Source: an uncultured Clostridia bacterium
Lineage (GTDB): Bacteria > Bacillota > Clostridia > UMGS1810
Reading direction: 5' to 3'
Assembly (NCBI GenBank): GCA_934481345.1
Contig: CAKSPF010000004.1
Span: 124,001-188,000, forward strand
DNA: 64,000 bases
Positions 41,762 to 51,232 of the stretch are shown here, piece by piece. A program made the translations under genes and the position numbers. Numbering within the stretch: position 1 is the stretch's first letter; each line of letters begins with the position of its first letter. The notes beneath the pieces are model-generated. The model was not told the DNA's origin, did no database searches, and saw nothing but the letters and a program-made list of their open reading frames with translations.

Positions 41762-42521
41762 TTTCAAGTTCCTTTCTGATGTCATTGATGACAAACGCTA
41801 TCGCACCGTGATCGTTGTCAACATCAGTAATTCTGTCTGCCGCTTTTTTGGCATCGTCCGAAGCATTTTTTACTGCGTAACCTATGTCCGCAGTTTCAAG
41901 CATGGTGATGTCGTTCTCATAATCGCCCACACACACCGTTTTTTTGATGCTCCGGTTTATGTTCTCGCGGATATATTGTATACATTCACCTTTGCCGCTG
42001 CCTTTTAAGAAAATTTCCACACCGGTTGCCCAACTGCGTGCAACCTTGAATTCATTACCGAAGACTCTGTTTAAAAAATCCCTTAATACAACAGCGCTTT
42101 GTGCGTCAGACGCTATTATTATGGATTTGCACACATCACGGATTATCTCTCCGTCATAATCATAGCTTTCCACATCATCATTTACCTTGATGCAGTATAT
42201 CTCGTTATCAAAATGCGAAAGCGCAGTATCCAGCAAATTTTTCAGCTTATCTTTTTTCATTCGTGCGATAAAACGTACCTCATGTTTTTTCAGATCATAT
42301 ATCATATTGCCGTTTAAAGCGACCACACACTCGTCAACCGTAAATATATCCGAATAACTGTATAAAAAGTCGGGATAACGTCCGGTGGCAACGGTGAAAA
42401 GTCCGCCCTCACTTTGAAAATACCGTATCGCTTCGGAATTTTCATCAGAAACCTTTTTATCGGTACCGAGAAGCGTACCGTCAAGATCTGTCGCCAGAAG
42501 ATAGCCTTCAAATATGCCCAT
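41754..42521 (-). CDS. HAD-superfamily (Cof-type) hydrolase
   Basis: A 255-residue phosphatase-like protein. HAD motif I is LLATDLDGTLLG at residues 8-19, motif II lies in FTVATGR, and motifs III/IV in KGECIQYIRE and CVGDYENDITMLETADIGYAV. The Cof (IIB) cap lies between. Substrates are likely small sugar phosphates or cofactors; specificity is unknown. It is four bases from mrp. Confidence 0.88.
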   Translation of the reverse strand: MGIFEGYLLATDLDGTLLGTDKKVSDENSEAIRYFQSEGGLFTVATGRYPDFLYSYSDIFTVDECVVALNGNMIYDLKKHEVRFIARMKKDKLKNLLDTALSHFDNEIYCIKVNDDVESYDYDGEIIRDVCKSIIIASDAQSAVVLRDFLNRVFGNEFKVARSWATGVEIFLKGSGKGECIQYIRENINRSIKKTVCVGDYENDITMLETADIGYAVKNASDDAKKAADRITDVDNDHGAIAFVINDIRKELEND

Positions 42522-42524
42522 TCA

Positions 42525-43352
42525 TTACAGCTCCTTCTCGATTTTGTCGGCAAGACCGTCAAGCCAGTTTCCGTCAAACAGCTCTATAAGACCTGCATCC
42601 GTGCCCGAAGCAAGCTTCGGATCCATAGGAATTGCCGAAACGCTGTCTATGCTGTGCTCCTTTGCAATTTCATCAATATGGCTTTTTCCGTAAATATAGT
42701 GACGTTTTTTGCACTCGTCACACTCAAAGTAAGACATGTTTTCCACAATTCCCAAAATCGGTATATTCATCATGTTTGCCATGTTTACCGCTTTTGTAAC
42801 TATCATGGAAACCAGCTCCTGCGGTGACGTTACAATAACTATACCGTCAACGGGAAGCGACTGGAATATCGTTAGCGGAACATCACCCGTTCCGGGCGGC
42901 ATATCGACAAACATAAAATCAACATCCTCCCATATAACGTCTGTCCAGAACTGTTTTACGGTTCCTGCGATTACAGGACCTCTCCAAACTACCGGGTCTG
43001 TTTCGTTTTCGAGCAAAAGGTTTATACTCATAACATCTATCCCGGTTTTCGTCGGCACGGGAATTAATCCGCGGTTGTCGGCATATGCTTTTTGCTTAAT
43101 TCCGAATGCCTTCGGAATTGACGGGCCGGTTACGTCAGCGTCAAGAATTGCCGAATTGTAACCCTTTCTGTTCATAAGCACTGCAAGCATGGACGTAACC
43201 ATAGATTTACCTACACCGCCCTTGCCGCTTACTATTCCTATAACTTTTTTAACGCTGCTTGCCGGATTAAGATTCTCAATCATGCTTTCCGGCTCGCGTG
43301 AACTGCAGTTTGATGAACATGAACTGCAATCATGCGTACATTCTTCACTCAT
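42525..43352 (-). CDS. mrp: Mrp/NBP35-family Fe-S carrier ATPase
   Basis: A 275-residue P-loop protein thought to carry and deliver Fe-S clusters. The N-terminus has a Cys cluster (CTHDCSSCSSNC, residues 5-16). The deviant Walker A GKGGVGKSMV follows, then VDMPPGTGD and a C-terminal CDECKKRHY with two further Cys. The ATG at 43352 follows GGGAGG; the open frame continues ten codons upstream. First gene of mrp-HAD-ybaK. Confidence 0.92.
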   Translation of the reverse strand: MSEECTHDCSSCSSNCSSREPESMIENLNPASSVKKVIGIVSGKGGVGKSMVTSMLAVLMNRKGYNSAILDADVTGPSIPKAFGIKQKAYADNRGLIPVPTKTGIDVMSINLLLENETDPVVWRGPVIAGTVKQFWTDVIWEDVDFMFVDMPPGTGDVPLTIFQSLPVDGIVIVTSPQELVSMIVTKAVNMANMMNIPILGIVENMSYFECDECKKRHYIYGKSHIDEIAKEHSIDSVSAIPMDPKLASGTDAGLIELFDGNWLDGLADKIEKEL

Positions 43353-43402
43353 TATATTATCCTCCCTGAATTTAATGCTCATTAATGTATATAACTTTAT
43401 TT

Positions 43403-43431
43403 ATTATACCCATTATTTTTGATTATGTCAA
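43403..43431 (-). promoter_or_regulatory. Promoter of the mrp operon
   Basis: Minus strand TTGACA (43431-43426), 17 bases, TATAAT (43408-43403): a full consensus match. Confidence 0.85.
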
Positions 43432-43516
43432 ATAAATAATTTTCATTTAAACATTGATTTTATTTGGATATAAGCATATACTTTTTATATAGTATTATGC
43501 ACAGGAGAGATTTTTT

Positions 43517-44749
43517 TTGGAAAGAGTAATTCTGCACAGTGATTTAAATAACTTTTACGCTTCGGTGGAATGTGTTTTAAATCCGGATTTGAAAAATGAA
43601 TATATCGCCGTGTGCGGAAACGAGGAGGACAGGCACGGCATTGTGCTTGCCAAAAATCAGAAAGCAAAATCCTGCGGTGTAAAAACTGCCGAAACAATCC
43701 GAAGTGCAAAGCAAAAATGCCCTCAGCTTGTGATTGTAAGTCCGCATTTTGACGAATATGTCAAATACTCAAATATCGTAAGGCAGATTTACATGCAGTA
43801 CACTGACATGATAGAGCCGTTCGGAATAGACGAATGCTGGCTTGACGTTACAGGCAGCCAAAGACTTTTCGGAAGCGGTGTAACCATTGCCGAAAAAATA
43901 CGAAACGAAGTAAAGCAAAAAACAGGTCTTACGGTATCTATCGGCGTTTCATTCAATAAAGTTTTCGCAAAACTCGGCAGCGACCTGAAAAAGCCCGATG
44001 CGGTTACAGAAATAAAGAGTACAGATTTTAAAGAAAAAATCTGGAATTTGCCGGCAAACAGCATTATCGGTATAGGAAATTCCACCTACGGAAAGCTAAC
44101 AGGCTACGGAATACGGACAATCGGCGAGCTTGCGCGCACACCGGTTGACTTTTTGAAAAGAAGATTCGGAAAAATGGGAACGGAACTGTGGAATTATGCA
44201 AACGGACTTGACGCTTCCGAAGTGACAAACTGCGCGCAAACCTACATCCCGAAAAGCATAAGCAAAGGATATACCCTTACAAGCGACCTTATAAACAATG
44301 AAGAGGTATGGAGGATAATTTTTTATCTGTGCAGCAGCATCGAGATTTCTCTGCGCTCCTATTCGCTTAAAGCAAATACAGTTTCGGTAACGGCAAAAAA
44401 CAGCGACCTTATAAAGAAAACATTTCAGACGCATCTTGACTGTTCCGAAAATAAAGCATATGAAATTGCAAAAAAGGCATTTGAGATTTTTAAAAGCCAA
44501 TACACATGGGAAAGAAACGTCCGTTCCGTAACTGTCTGCGTTTCAAATTTGTGCGGTGACGACGGAAACGTGCAGATGAACTTTTTCTCAGACAATGCAG
44601 AAAATCAAAAACGTGAAAAAGCTGCCGAAACGGCATACGAAATAAATAAAAAATACGGCAAAAATTCGGTAACCTATGCTTCTCTTCTATGCGATATGAA
44701 ACTTCCGAAAAACGCTGAAACTAAATTTATGAACAAAGGTATAAAATAA
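43517..44749 (+). CDS. dinB: DNA polymerase IV (Y family)
   Basis: Error-prone translesion polymerase of 410 residues. The catalytic carboxylates are in ILHSDLNNFYASVECV and FGIDECWLDVT. A helix-hairpin-helix region (GIGNSTYGKLTGYGIRTIGEL) and the little-finger domain follow. The start is a TTG at 43517 with AGGAGA upstream. No clear LexA box is visible in the 130 bases before it. Confidence 0.94.
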   Translation: MERVILHSDLNNFYASVECVLNPDLKNEYIAVCGNEEDRHGIVLAKNQKAKSCGVKTAETIRSAKQKCPQLVIVSPHFDEYVKYSNIVRQIYMQYTDMIEPFGIDECWLDVTGSQRLFGSGVTIAEKIRNEVKQKTGLTVSIGVSFNKVFAKLGSDLKKPDAVTEIKSTDFKEKIWNLPANSIIGIGNSTYGKLTGYGIRTIGELARTPVDFLKRRFGKMGTELWNYANGLDASEVTNCAQTYIPKSISKGYTLTSDLINNEEVWRIIFYLCSSIEISLRSYSLKANTVSVTAKNSDLIKKTFQTHLDCSENKAYEIAKKAFEIFKSQYTWERNVRSVTVCVSNLCGDDGNVQMNFFSDNAENQKREKAAETAYEINKKYGKNSVTYASLLCDMKLPKNAETKFMNKGIK

Positions 44750-44797
44750 AAAATTCTCCGCAATCTAATTATATATGACAGGCGGAGGTTTTTTTAT

Positions 44798-46213
44798 ATG
44801 AGAAAAACAAAAATTATATGTACTCTCGGACCGGCAACAGATGATGAAAAGGTTCTTGTTGATATGATAAAAAACGGAATGAATGTTGCAAGAATGAACT
44901 TTTCGCACAGCACCCTCGAAGAACACCAAAAACGGATAGACACAATAAAAAAATTAAGAAAAGAGCTTAACTGCCCTCTTGCAATAATGCTTGATACCAA
45001 AGGTCCCGAAATACGGATAGGAACATTCAAAAATGAACGGGTATTTCTCAGACCGGGCCAAAGATTTACACTCAGCACCGATAATATCGAGGGTGATGAG
45101 TATTCCGTAAGCGTTACATTTGATAAATTGCCTCAGTGCGTAAAAAAAGGCGACAGGCTTCTTTTTAATGACGGACACATAGAATCCGTAGTAGAAGAAA
45201 GTGCGCCGAAGGCAGTTACCGTAATAATCAAAAACGGAGGTTATCTGAGCAACCGCAAAAGTATAAATCTCCCCGATTCCAAAACCGATATGCCGTATAT
45301 GAACGATGCCGATAAATCGGATATAAATTTCGGAATAAAAAATGATGTTGACTACATTGCAGCTTCATTTGTACGCTGCGCCGATGATGTAAACGAGCTT
45401 AAAAAGTATATAAAATCAATAGAACCGGACTGCAAAGTAAGAATTATATCAAAAATCGAAAGCGAAGACGGCGTTAAAAATATATCTGAAATAATAGACG
45501 CATCGGACGGCGTTATGATAGCACGGGGCGACATGGGCGTTGAAATAGAAATCGAGCGTCTGCCCGAAATTCAAAAAGAAATAATCCGCAAATGCCTGGG
45601 AAGAGGAAAAATATCCATAACAGCGACACAAATGCTTGAATCCATGATAAACAACCCCAGACCGACGCGCGCAGAGGTTACGGATATTGCAAATGCAATT
45701 TATGACGGCACAAGCGCCATAATGCTCTCCGGCGAAACGGCAGCCGGCAAATATCCGGCGCAAAGTGTTGCCACAATGGCAAAAATCGCCCAGACTACAG
45801 AAAATTCCATAAACTACAAACGGAGATTTTTGAACGCGAAATATACCAAAGATTCCATAACCGACGCTATAAGCCATGCGACACTCACCACGGCAATGGA
45901 TTTGAATGCGTCGGCAATAATACCCGTTACTCAGTCCGGCCACACGGCATATTCAATATCCGGCTACCGGCCGTTCTGCCCTATTATAGCGGCTACTCCC
46001 TACGATAAGGTTTATAATCAGCTTGCGCTTTCATGGGGAGTTACACCCGTTATGAACAAAAAATGCGACCTCATTGACGATATGTTCAAAAATGCGCTTT
46101 CGGGAGCACAGTCCAAAGGCTATGTAGATTGCGGTGAGCTCGTTGTCGCCACCGGCAACTCCGCGCTTTCCGGCAGCGGAACTACCAACGTTCTGAGAGT
46201 GCATAGGGTTTAG
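44798..46213 (+). CDS. pyk: Pyruvate kinase
   Basis: Final ATP-yielding step of glycolysis. The 471-residue product is the short form, without the extra C-terminal PEP-utilizer domain of bacilli. Marks: KIICTLGPA at the N-terminus, ARMNFSHSTLEEH, the active-site Lys in VRIISKIESEDGVKN, and MIARGDMGVEIE followed by TATQMLESM. GGCGGAGG lies about nine bases before the ATG. Confidence 0.97.
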   Translation: MRKTKIICTLGPATDDEKVLVDMIKNGMNVARMNFSHSTLEEHQKRIDTIKKLRKELNCPLAIMLDTKGPEIRIGTFKNERVFLRPGQRFTLSTDNIEGDEYSVSVTFDKLPQCVKKGDRLLFNDGHIESVVEESAPKAVTVIIKNGGYLSNRKSINLPDSKTDMPYMNDADKSDINFGIKNDVDYIAASFVRCADDVNELKKYIKSIEPDCKVRIISKIESEDGVKNISEIIDASDGVMIARGDMGVEIEIERLPEIQKEIIRKCLGRGKISITATQMLESMINNPRPTRAEVTDIANAIYDGTSAIMLSGETAAGKYPAQSVATMAKIAQTTENSINYKRRFLNAKYTKDSITDAISHATLTTAMDLNASAIIPVTQSGHTAYSISGYRPFCPIIAATPYDKVYNQLALSWGVTPVMNKKCDLIDDMFKNALSGAQSKGYVDCGELVVATGNSALSGSGTTNVLRVHRV

Positions 46214-46227
46214 ACAAAAATTATGAA

Positions 46228-46262
46228 AAACACACTGCAAAAATTGCAGTGTGTTTTTTTGT
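46228..46262. terminator. Terminator between pyk and the topoisomerase A subunit gene
   Basis: Thirteen-bp stem (46228-46240 with 46244-46256) then TTTTTT, with A residues on the far side: bidirectional between convergent genes. Confidence 0.85.
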
Positions 46263-48436
46263 CAGAATAATGATGTCTGGCTGCTGTCGTCATTATCCTC
46301 ATCTTTAAGATAATATCCGGCTGCCGGAATATTTTTTGCCCGGTAATAATCGGGATTTTTAAGATTTGCTTCACTTAAAAATTTCACTTTATGCAGCGTG
46401 CTTTTCTTTTTAAGATTCATAACTATGACGCCCTGCGTATCCCTCGTTGTTTTTGCCTGAAGAACCGAAGTGTTGAACACAACCACCTTGTCCAGATTCG
46501 TATAAAGCGCTATGTCCGCGTCCTCTGTAAGATACTTGACGTCAACAAGCGGAAATTTGCCGCAGTATGCGTTAATCAGCTTTTTGCGGTTTGTTTTTGT
46601 TTCATAGCTGTTAAATGCTACCTTTGCGGCTCTGCCGTTTTCAAATGTGTACAGAATGTTTCCGGAGTAGTCAAGCGTCGGAATGATATATATAATCTGC
46701 TCGTCCGGTTCCATTTCTATTATATTCGGCAGAAAGTGCCCCCACTCGCTCGCCTTGCAGTCCGCAACATCATAAAGCTTCAGCTTGTAAGCGTTGCACT
46801 TGTTGCTTATAAGCACCAGATCGCTCAGATTCGTTGCGTCCCACTCGCATATCATTTCAGCGCCCTCCTTCATCTTCTGCGCGCCGCTGGAACGCAGTGA
46901 AACATGCGATATTTTTTTAAGGTAATTGTTTGAGGTTAAAAATACCTTTAAGTTATAATCCTCAATAGTGTCGGTATATGTGTATTCCTCGGTTTCGGAC
47001 TCGTCTATGATTGACGTTCTGCGGTCTGCGCCGTATTTTTTCATTACTTCCTTGAGCTCGGATATAATGATTTTTTTAACTTCGTTTTCGTCCTTAATTA
47101 CCTTGTCAAGTCTGTCCAGCTCGTCTGCAAGATCGTCTATGTCGCCCAAACGGTTTAAAATGTACTGCTTGTTTAAGTTACGCAGCTTGATGTCTGCAAC
47201 GTATTCTGCCTGAATTTCGTCTATGCCGAAGCCTGACATAAGGTTCGGAACAACGTCCTCGTCTTTTTCGGTTTTTCTTATTATCTCGATTGCTTTATCT
47301 ATATCAAGAAGTATTTTTTTAAGACCTTCAAGCAGGTGCAGCTTGTGTGTAAGCTTGTTTATGTCATATTTTGTTTTGCGTATAATGCAGTTTATGCGGA
47401 ATTTGCTCCACTTTTCCAGTATTTCACGCACACCCATAACCTTCGGTGTGTTTCCGTCAAGGATGTTGAAGTTGCAGCTGAAGCTGTCCTCCAGCGGAGT
47501 CATTTTATACAGCTTTTTAATAAGATTGTCCGGATCCGAGCTTTTCTTAATATCAAGCGTTATTTTCAGACCTTTTAAATCCGTTTCATCGCGTATATCG
47601 GTTATGTCGCGTATCTTTCCGCCTTTTATAAGTTCCACAATCTTGTCAATTATTGCCTCGGCAGTTGTGCTGTAAGGAATTTCATATATCTCTATGCAGC
47701 TGTTTTTCTTGTCATAGCGGTATCTGCTGCGTACCTTAAAGCTTCCCTTGCCCGTTTCATAAATCTGCTTTATCGCGTCGCGGTTGAATATAAGCTCTCC
47801 GCCCGTGGTGAAATCCGGTGCAAGAAGAGTTTCGGAAATATCGCAGTTTTTATTTTTCAAATATGCAATCGTGGTTTTGCATACTTCGTTCAGATTGAAA
47901 GAGCATATGCAGTTTGCCATACCTACCGCAATACCCTGATTTGGATTTACAAGTATATTCGGAAACGTTACGGGCAAAAGCGTCGGTTCCTTCAGAGTTC
48001 CGTCATAATTATCCGTAAAATCAACCGTGTTTTTATCTATATCACGAAAAAGCTCCTTGCTTATTTCATCAAGCTTAACCTCGGTATAACGGGACGCAGC
48101 ATACGCCATATCCCTCGAATAATGCTTTGCAAAATTTCCCTTGGAGTCCACAAAAGGATGCAAAAGAGAGTCGTTACCCTTTGTAAGACGTACCATGGTA
48201 TCATAAATAGCCTGGTCGCCGTGCGGATTGAGTTTCATTGTCTGTCCCACTACATTTGCCGACTTTGTGCGGTTTCCCGTGAGCAGATTCATCTTGTACA
48301 TGGTATACAAAAGCTTCCTGTGCGACGGCTTAAATCCGTCTATCTCCGGCAGCGCACGCGATATTATTACGCTCATTGCATACGGCATATAATTTTCTTT
48401 CAGTGTATCTGTAATATTCTGATTGAAACTAAACAT
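46262..48436 (-). CDS. Type IIA DNA topoisomerase subunit A (divergent ParC/GyrA)
   Basis: A 724-residue strand-breaking subunit. The winged-helix/tower core contains SHRKLLYTMYKMNL, NPHGDQAIYDTMVRLTKGND, and the catalytic Tyr in AYAASRYTEVKL near residue 121. There is a long coiled coil (about 350-470) and a reduced C-terminal region lacking a recognisable GyrA box. The start follows GGGTGCACGGAAA. It lies 15 bases after the B-subunit gene. Sequence divergence suggests the second, topoisomerase IV-like enzyme rather than the housekeeping gyrase. Confidence 0.88.
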   Translation of the reverse strand: MFSFNQNITDTLKENYMPYAMSVIISRALPEIDGFKPSHRKLLYTMYKMNLLTGNRTKSANVVGQTMKLNPHGDQAIYDTMVRLTKGNDSLLHPFVDSKGNFAKHYSRDMAYAASRYTEVKLDEISKELFRDIDKNTVDFTDNYDGTLKEPTLLPVTFPNILVNPNQGIAVGMANCICSFNLNEVCKTTIAYLKNKNCDISETLLAPDFTTGGELIFNRDAIKQIYETGKGSFKVRSRYRYDKKNSCIEIYEIPYSTTAEAIIDKIVELIKGGKIRDITDIRDETDLKGLKITLDIKKSSDPDNLIKKLYKMTPLEDSFSCNFNILDGNTPKVMGVREILEKWSKFRINCIIRKTKYDINKLTHKLHLLEGLKKILLDIDKAIEIIRKTEKDEDVVPNLMSGFGIDEIQAEYVADIKLRNLNKQYILNRLGDIDDLADELDRLDKVIKDENEVKKIIISELKEVMKKYGADRRTSIIDESETEEYTYTDTIEDYNLKVFLTSNNYLKKISHVSLRSSGAQKMKEGAEMICEWDATNLSDLVLISNKCNAYKLKLYDVADCKASEWGHFLPNIIEMEPDEQIIYIIPTLDYSGNILYTFENGRAAKVAFNSYETKTNRKKLINAYCGKFPLVDVKYLTEDADIALYTNLDKVVVFNTSVLQAKTTRDTQGVIVMNLKKKSTLHKVKFLSEANLKNPDYYRAKNIPAAGYYLKDEDNDDSSQTSLF

Positions 48437-48451
48437 TTTCCGTGCACCCCC

Positions 48452-50437
48452 TTAGCTTAAATCCAGCATGTCCAGATAAAGATGTCCGTTTTCGGCGATA
48501 TACTTCTTTCTGTCGGCAAGGTTATCGCCCAAAAGCAAATCAAACATTTCCGAAGTAGGTTCTATATCCTCGCTCTGAACCTTTATAAGTCTGCGTGTTT
48601 CGGGATTCATGGTTGTTTCCCACATCATTTCCGGCTCGTTTTCACCAAGTCCCTTTGAACGCTGAACGGTATATTTGGTATTTTTAAGTTTAGCAGTTAT
48701 TTCTGCCTTTTCCTTTTCCGTATATGCAAAGTAAGTATCGTTTTTCGCAGTTATTTCAAACAGCGGAGATTCCGCAATGTAAACCTTGCCTTCGCGTATA
48801 AGCGTGGGAACAAGCCGATAGAGCATGGCGAGTATCAGCGTGCGTATCTGAAATCCGTCCACGTCGGCATCTGTACAGATTATTATTTTATCCCATCTTA
48901 AATTTGCCATGTCAAAGGTGTTTATGTTTTTGTTGTGCTTCGTATTTATTTCCACACCGCAGCCGAGAACTCTCAGAAGGTCTACTATTATATCGCTTTT
49001 GAAAATCTTCTCATAATCCGATTTCAGGCAGTTTAATATCTTACCTCTTACCGGCATTATAGCCTGAAATTCCGAATCCCTGCCAAGCTTGCAGGAGCCG
49101 AGAGCCGAATCACCCTCAACAATGTATATTTCTCTTTTGGAAATATCCTTTGTGCGGCAGTCTACAAATTTTTCTACCCTGTTTGTTATGTCTACGGAGC
49201 TGCTCAGTTTTTTTGCTATATTAATTCTCGCCTTTTCCGCATGTTCGCGGCTTCGCTTGTTAATAAGCACCTGATTTGCAATTTTGTCCGCCTCAACCTT
49301 ATTTTCTATAAAATAAAATTCAAGCTCGTGCCTTAACCACTCTATCATTGCTTCTGTAATAAACTTGTTGTTTATTGCTTTTTTGGTCTGGTTTTCATAG
49401 CTCGTCATTGTAGAAAAAGAATTTGAAACCAAAATAAGGCAGTCCCTTACGTCCGCAAAATTAATTTTAGACTCATTTTTAGTATATTTGCTGTTATTTT
49501 TAAGGTATTGGTCTATTGTGTATACGAACGCATTGCTTACCGCCTTGTCCGGCGAGCCGCCATGCTCCAGATAGCTGGAATTGTGATAATATTCCAAAAG
49601 ACTTGATTTATTTGAAAAACAAAATGCAACCGAAAGCTTTACCTTATATTCCGGTTTATCCTCTCTGTCGCGTCCTTTGCGCTCACACTCGATATACTTT
49701 ATGTCGGTAAAGCCCTCGCCGTTTTCAATCTCTTTTACATAATCAACTATACCGTTTTCGTAGAGAAAATCTTTTTCTTCAAATTCGCCCTTTGAAATTT
49801 CGTTTCTGAATTTAAAGCAAAGACCTTTGTTTACAATAGCCTGTTTTTTAAGTATTCCTTCATAGTATTCCGCGGAAATGTTAATATCAGTGAAAACGTC
49901 CAGATCGGGACGCCATTTTATTCTTGTGCCCGTGTGGCGGTGTCTGAACTGTTCCTTTGTAAGTCCGCCCACATTCTCGCCTTTTTCAAAGTGCAGACTG
50001 TACTTATAACCGTCACGCAGAACCGTAACGTCCATATATTCCGAAGCATACTGCGTTGCACAGGCGCCCAGACCGTTTAATCCAAGGCTGTATTCGTAGT
50101 TTTCACCGTCATTGTTTTTGTACTTTCCGCCGGCATACAGCTCACAAAACACAAGCTCCCAGTTATATTTTTCCTCAATAGGGTTGTAGTCCACGGGCAC
50201 GCCTCTGCCGTAATCGTTTATTTCTATGGATTTATCCATATATCTTGTTACTTCTATTATGCTGCCGTGTCCTTCCCTTGCTTCATCTATAGAATTTGAC
50301 AGTATCTCAAACATTGCATGCTGACAGCCCTCCAGACCGTCCGAACCGAAAATTACAGCAGGCTTTAACCTTACTCTGTCAGCTCCTTTAAGCATGGAAA
50401 TACTTTCGTTATCATACTTTTTTCCGTTTTGTGCCAT
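48452..50437 (-). CDS. Type IIA DNA topoisomerase subunit B (divergent ParE/GyrB)
   Basis: A 661-residue ATPase subunit. GHKL motifs are visible: EILSNSIDEAREG, the ATP-lid segment GLNGLGACATQY, and HTGTRIKWRPD. The TOPRIM domain has YIVEGDSALGS and CTDADVDGFQIRTLI, in which Gln replaces the usual His of DGxHI, and PVRGKILN. The ATG at 50437 follows GAGGTG. A promoter lies at 50472-50500. The divergent TOPRIM motifs set it apart from standard GyrB. Confidence 0.88.
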   Translation of the reverse strand: MAQNGKKYDNESISMLKGADRVRLKPAVIFGSDGLEGCQHAMFEILSNSIDEAREGHGSIIEVTRYMDKSIEINDYGRGVPVDYNPIEEKYNWELVFCELYAGGKYKNNDGENYEYSLGLNGLGACATQYASEYMDVTVLRDGYKYSLHFEKGENVGGLTKEQFRHRHTGTRIKWRPDLDVFTDINISAEYYEGILKKQAIVNKGLCFKFRNEISKGEFEEKDFLYENGIVDYVKEIENGEGFTDIKYIECERKGRDREDKPEYKVKLSVAFCFSNKSSLLEYYHNSSYLEHGGSPDKAVSNAFVYTIDQYLKNNSKYTKNESKINFADVRDCLILVSNSFSTMTSYENQTKKAINNKFITEAMIEWLRHELEFYFIENKVEADKIANQVLINKRSREHAEKARINIAKKLSSSVDITNRVEKFVDCRTKDISKREIYIVEGDSALGSCKLGRDSEFQAIMPVRGKILNCLKSDYEKIFKSDIIVDLLRVLGCGVEINTKHNKNINTFDMANLRWDKIIICTDADVDGFQIRTLILAMLYRLVPTLIREGKVYIAESPLFEITAKNDTYFAYTEKEKAEITAKLKNTKYTVQRSKGLGENEPEMMWETTMNPETRRLIKVQSEDIEPTSEMFDLLLGDNLADRKKYIAENGHLYLDMLDLS

Positions 50438-50471
50438 CTGTTTCACCTCTACATATTGTGCATACATTATT

Positions 50472-50500
50472 ACATTACACTATTTACGGGATATTGTCAA
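50472..50500 (-). promoter_or_regulatory. Promoter of the topoisomerase pair
   Basis: Minus strand TTGACA (50500-50495), 17 bases, TAATGT (50477-50472); the -10 is weak. Confidence 0.55.
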
Positions 50501-50535
50501 GAATAAAACGGCACAAAAATATCTCATTTTATTTA

Positions 50536-50564
50536 TTGCAAAGATTTTTTTATTGTGATACAAT
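50536..50564 (+). promoter_or_regulatory. Promoter of recR
   Basis: TTGCAA (50536-50541), 17 bases, TACAAT (50559-50564). Confidence 0.75.
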
Positions 50565-50597
50565 TAATTTATTATATCAGTTGTACGGAGGTTTAAA

Positions 50598-51194
50598 ATG
50601 CTGTATACATCATCATTTTCAAAGCTTATAGACGTGTTCCGCAAAATGCCCGGAGTCGGCAGCAAAAGCGCGGTAAGAATGGCTTATTATATTTTGTCGC
50701 TTTCCGATGAAGAAACAAAAGAAATCACAGATGCGATTTTGAATGCCAAAAGCAAGATTCACTACTGCTCGATATGCCAGAATATCACCGAAACGGACCC
50801 TTGTGAAATATGCTCCAATCCGAGGCGCGACAACAGCATACTATGCATAATGGACAAACCGAAAGACGTTGTGGCGCTTGAAAAAACCCGTGAATATTTC
50901 GGCATGTATCATGTTCTGCACGGTTCTATTTCGCCAATGGACGGCATAGGCCCCGATGACCTTAAAATAAAAGAACTTATACAGAGAATTGCAAACGGTA
51001 ATTTCAAAGAGGTAATAATGGCAAACAACCCCAGCATAGAGGGAGAAGCAACGGCAATGTATATATCCAAGCTTATAAAACCGTTCGGCGTAAAGGTGAG
51101 CCGCATAGCATACGGTATACCTGTCGGCGGCGATCTCGAATATGCAGATCAGATTACCCTTGCCAAAGCAATAGAGGGACGGCGCGAAATATAA
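50598..51194 (+). CDS. recR: Recombination protein RecR
   Basis: RecFOR-pathway clamp-like protein of 198 residues. It has the helix-hairpin-helix FRKMPGVGSKSAVRMAYY, a Cys4 zinc finger (CSICQNITETDPCEIC), a TOPRIM domain (CIMDKPKDVVALEKTREY), and a Walker B-like IPVGGDLEYADQITL end. GGAGG precedes the ATG. dnaX, its frequent neighbour, is not present. Confidence 0.97.
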   Translation: MLYTSSFSKLIDVFRKMPGVGSKSAVRMAYYILSLSDEETKEITDAILNAKSKIHYCSICQNITETDPCEICSNPRRDNSILCIMDKPKDVVALEKTREYFGMYHVLHGSISPMDGIGPDDLKIKELIQRIANGNFKEVIMANNPSIEGEATAMYISKLIKPFGVKVSRIAYGIPVGGDLEYADQITLAKAIEGRREI

Positions 51195-51200
51195 CACACA

Positions 51201-51232
51201 AAAAAGTGATGCCTGTACGGCATCACTTTTTT
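51201..51232. terminator. Bidirectional terminator between recR and the his-operon end
   Basis: Thirteen-bp perfect stem (51201-51213 with 51219-51231), A run before and T run after, overlapping the SGNH gene stop codon. Confidence 0.85.

Noticed and set aside
43383..43516. LexA (SOS) box upstream of dinB
   Set aside because: No CGAAC-N4-GTTCG-like palindrome is visible between the mrp promoter and the dinB start.
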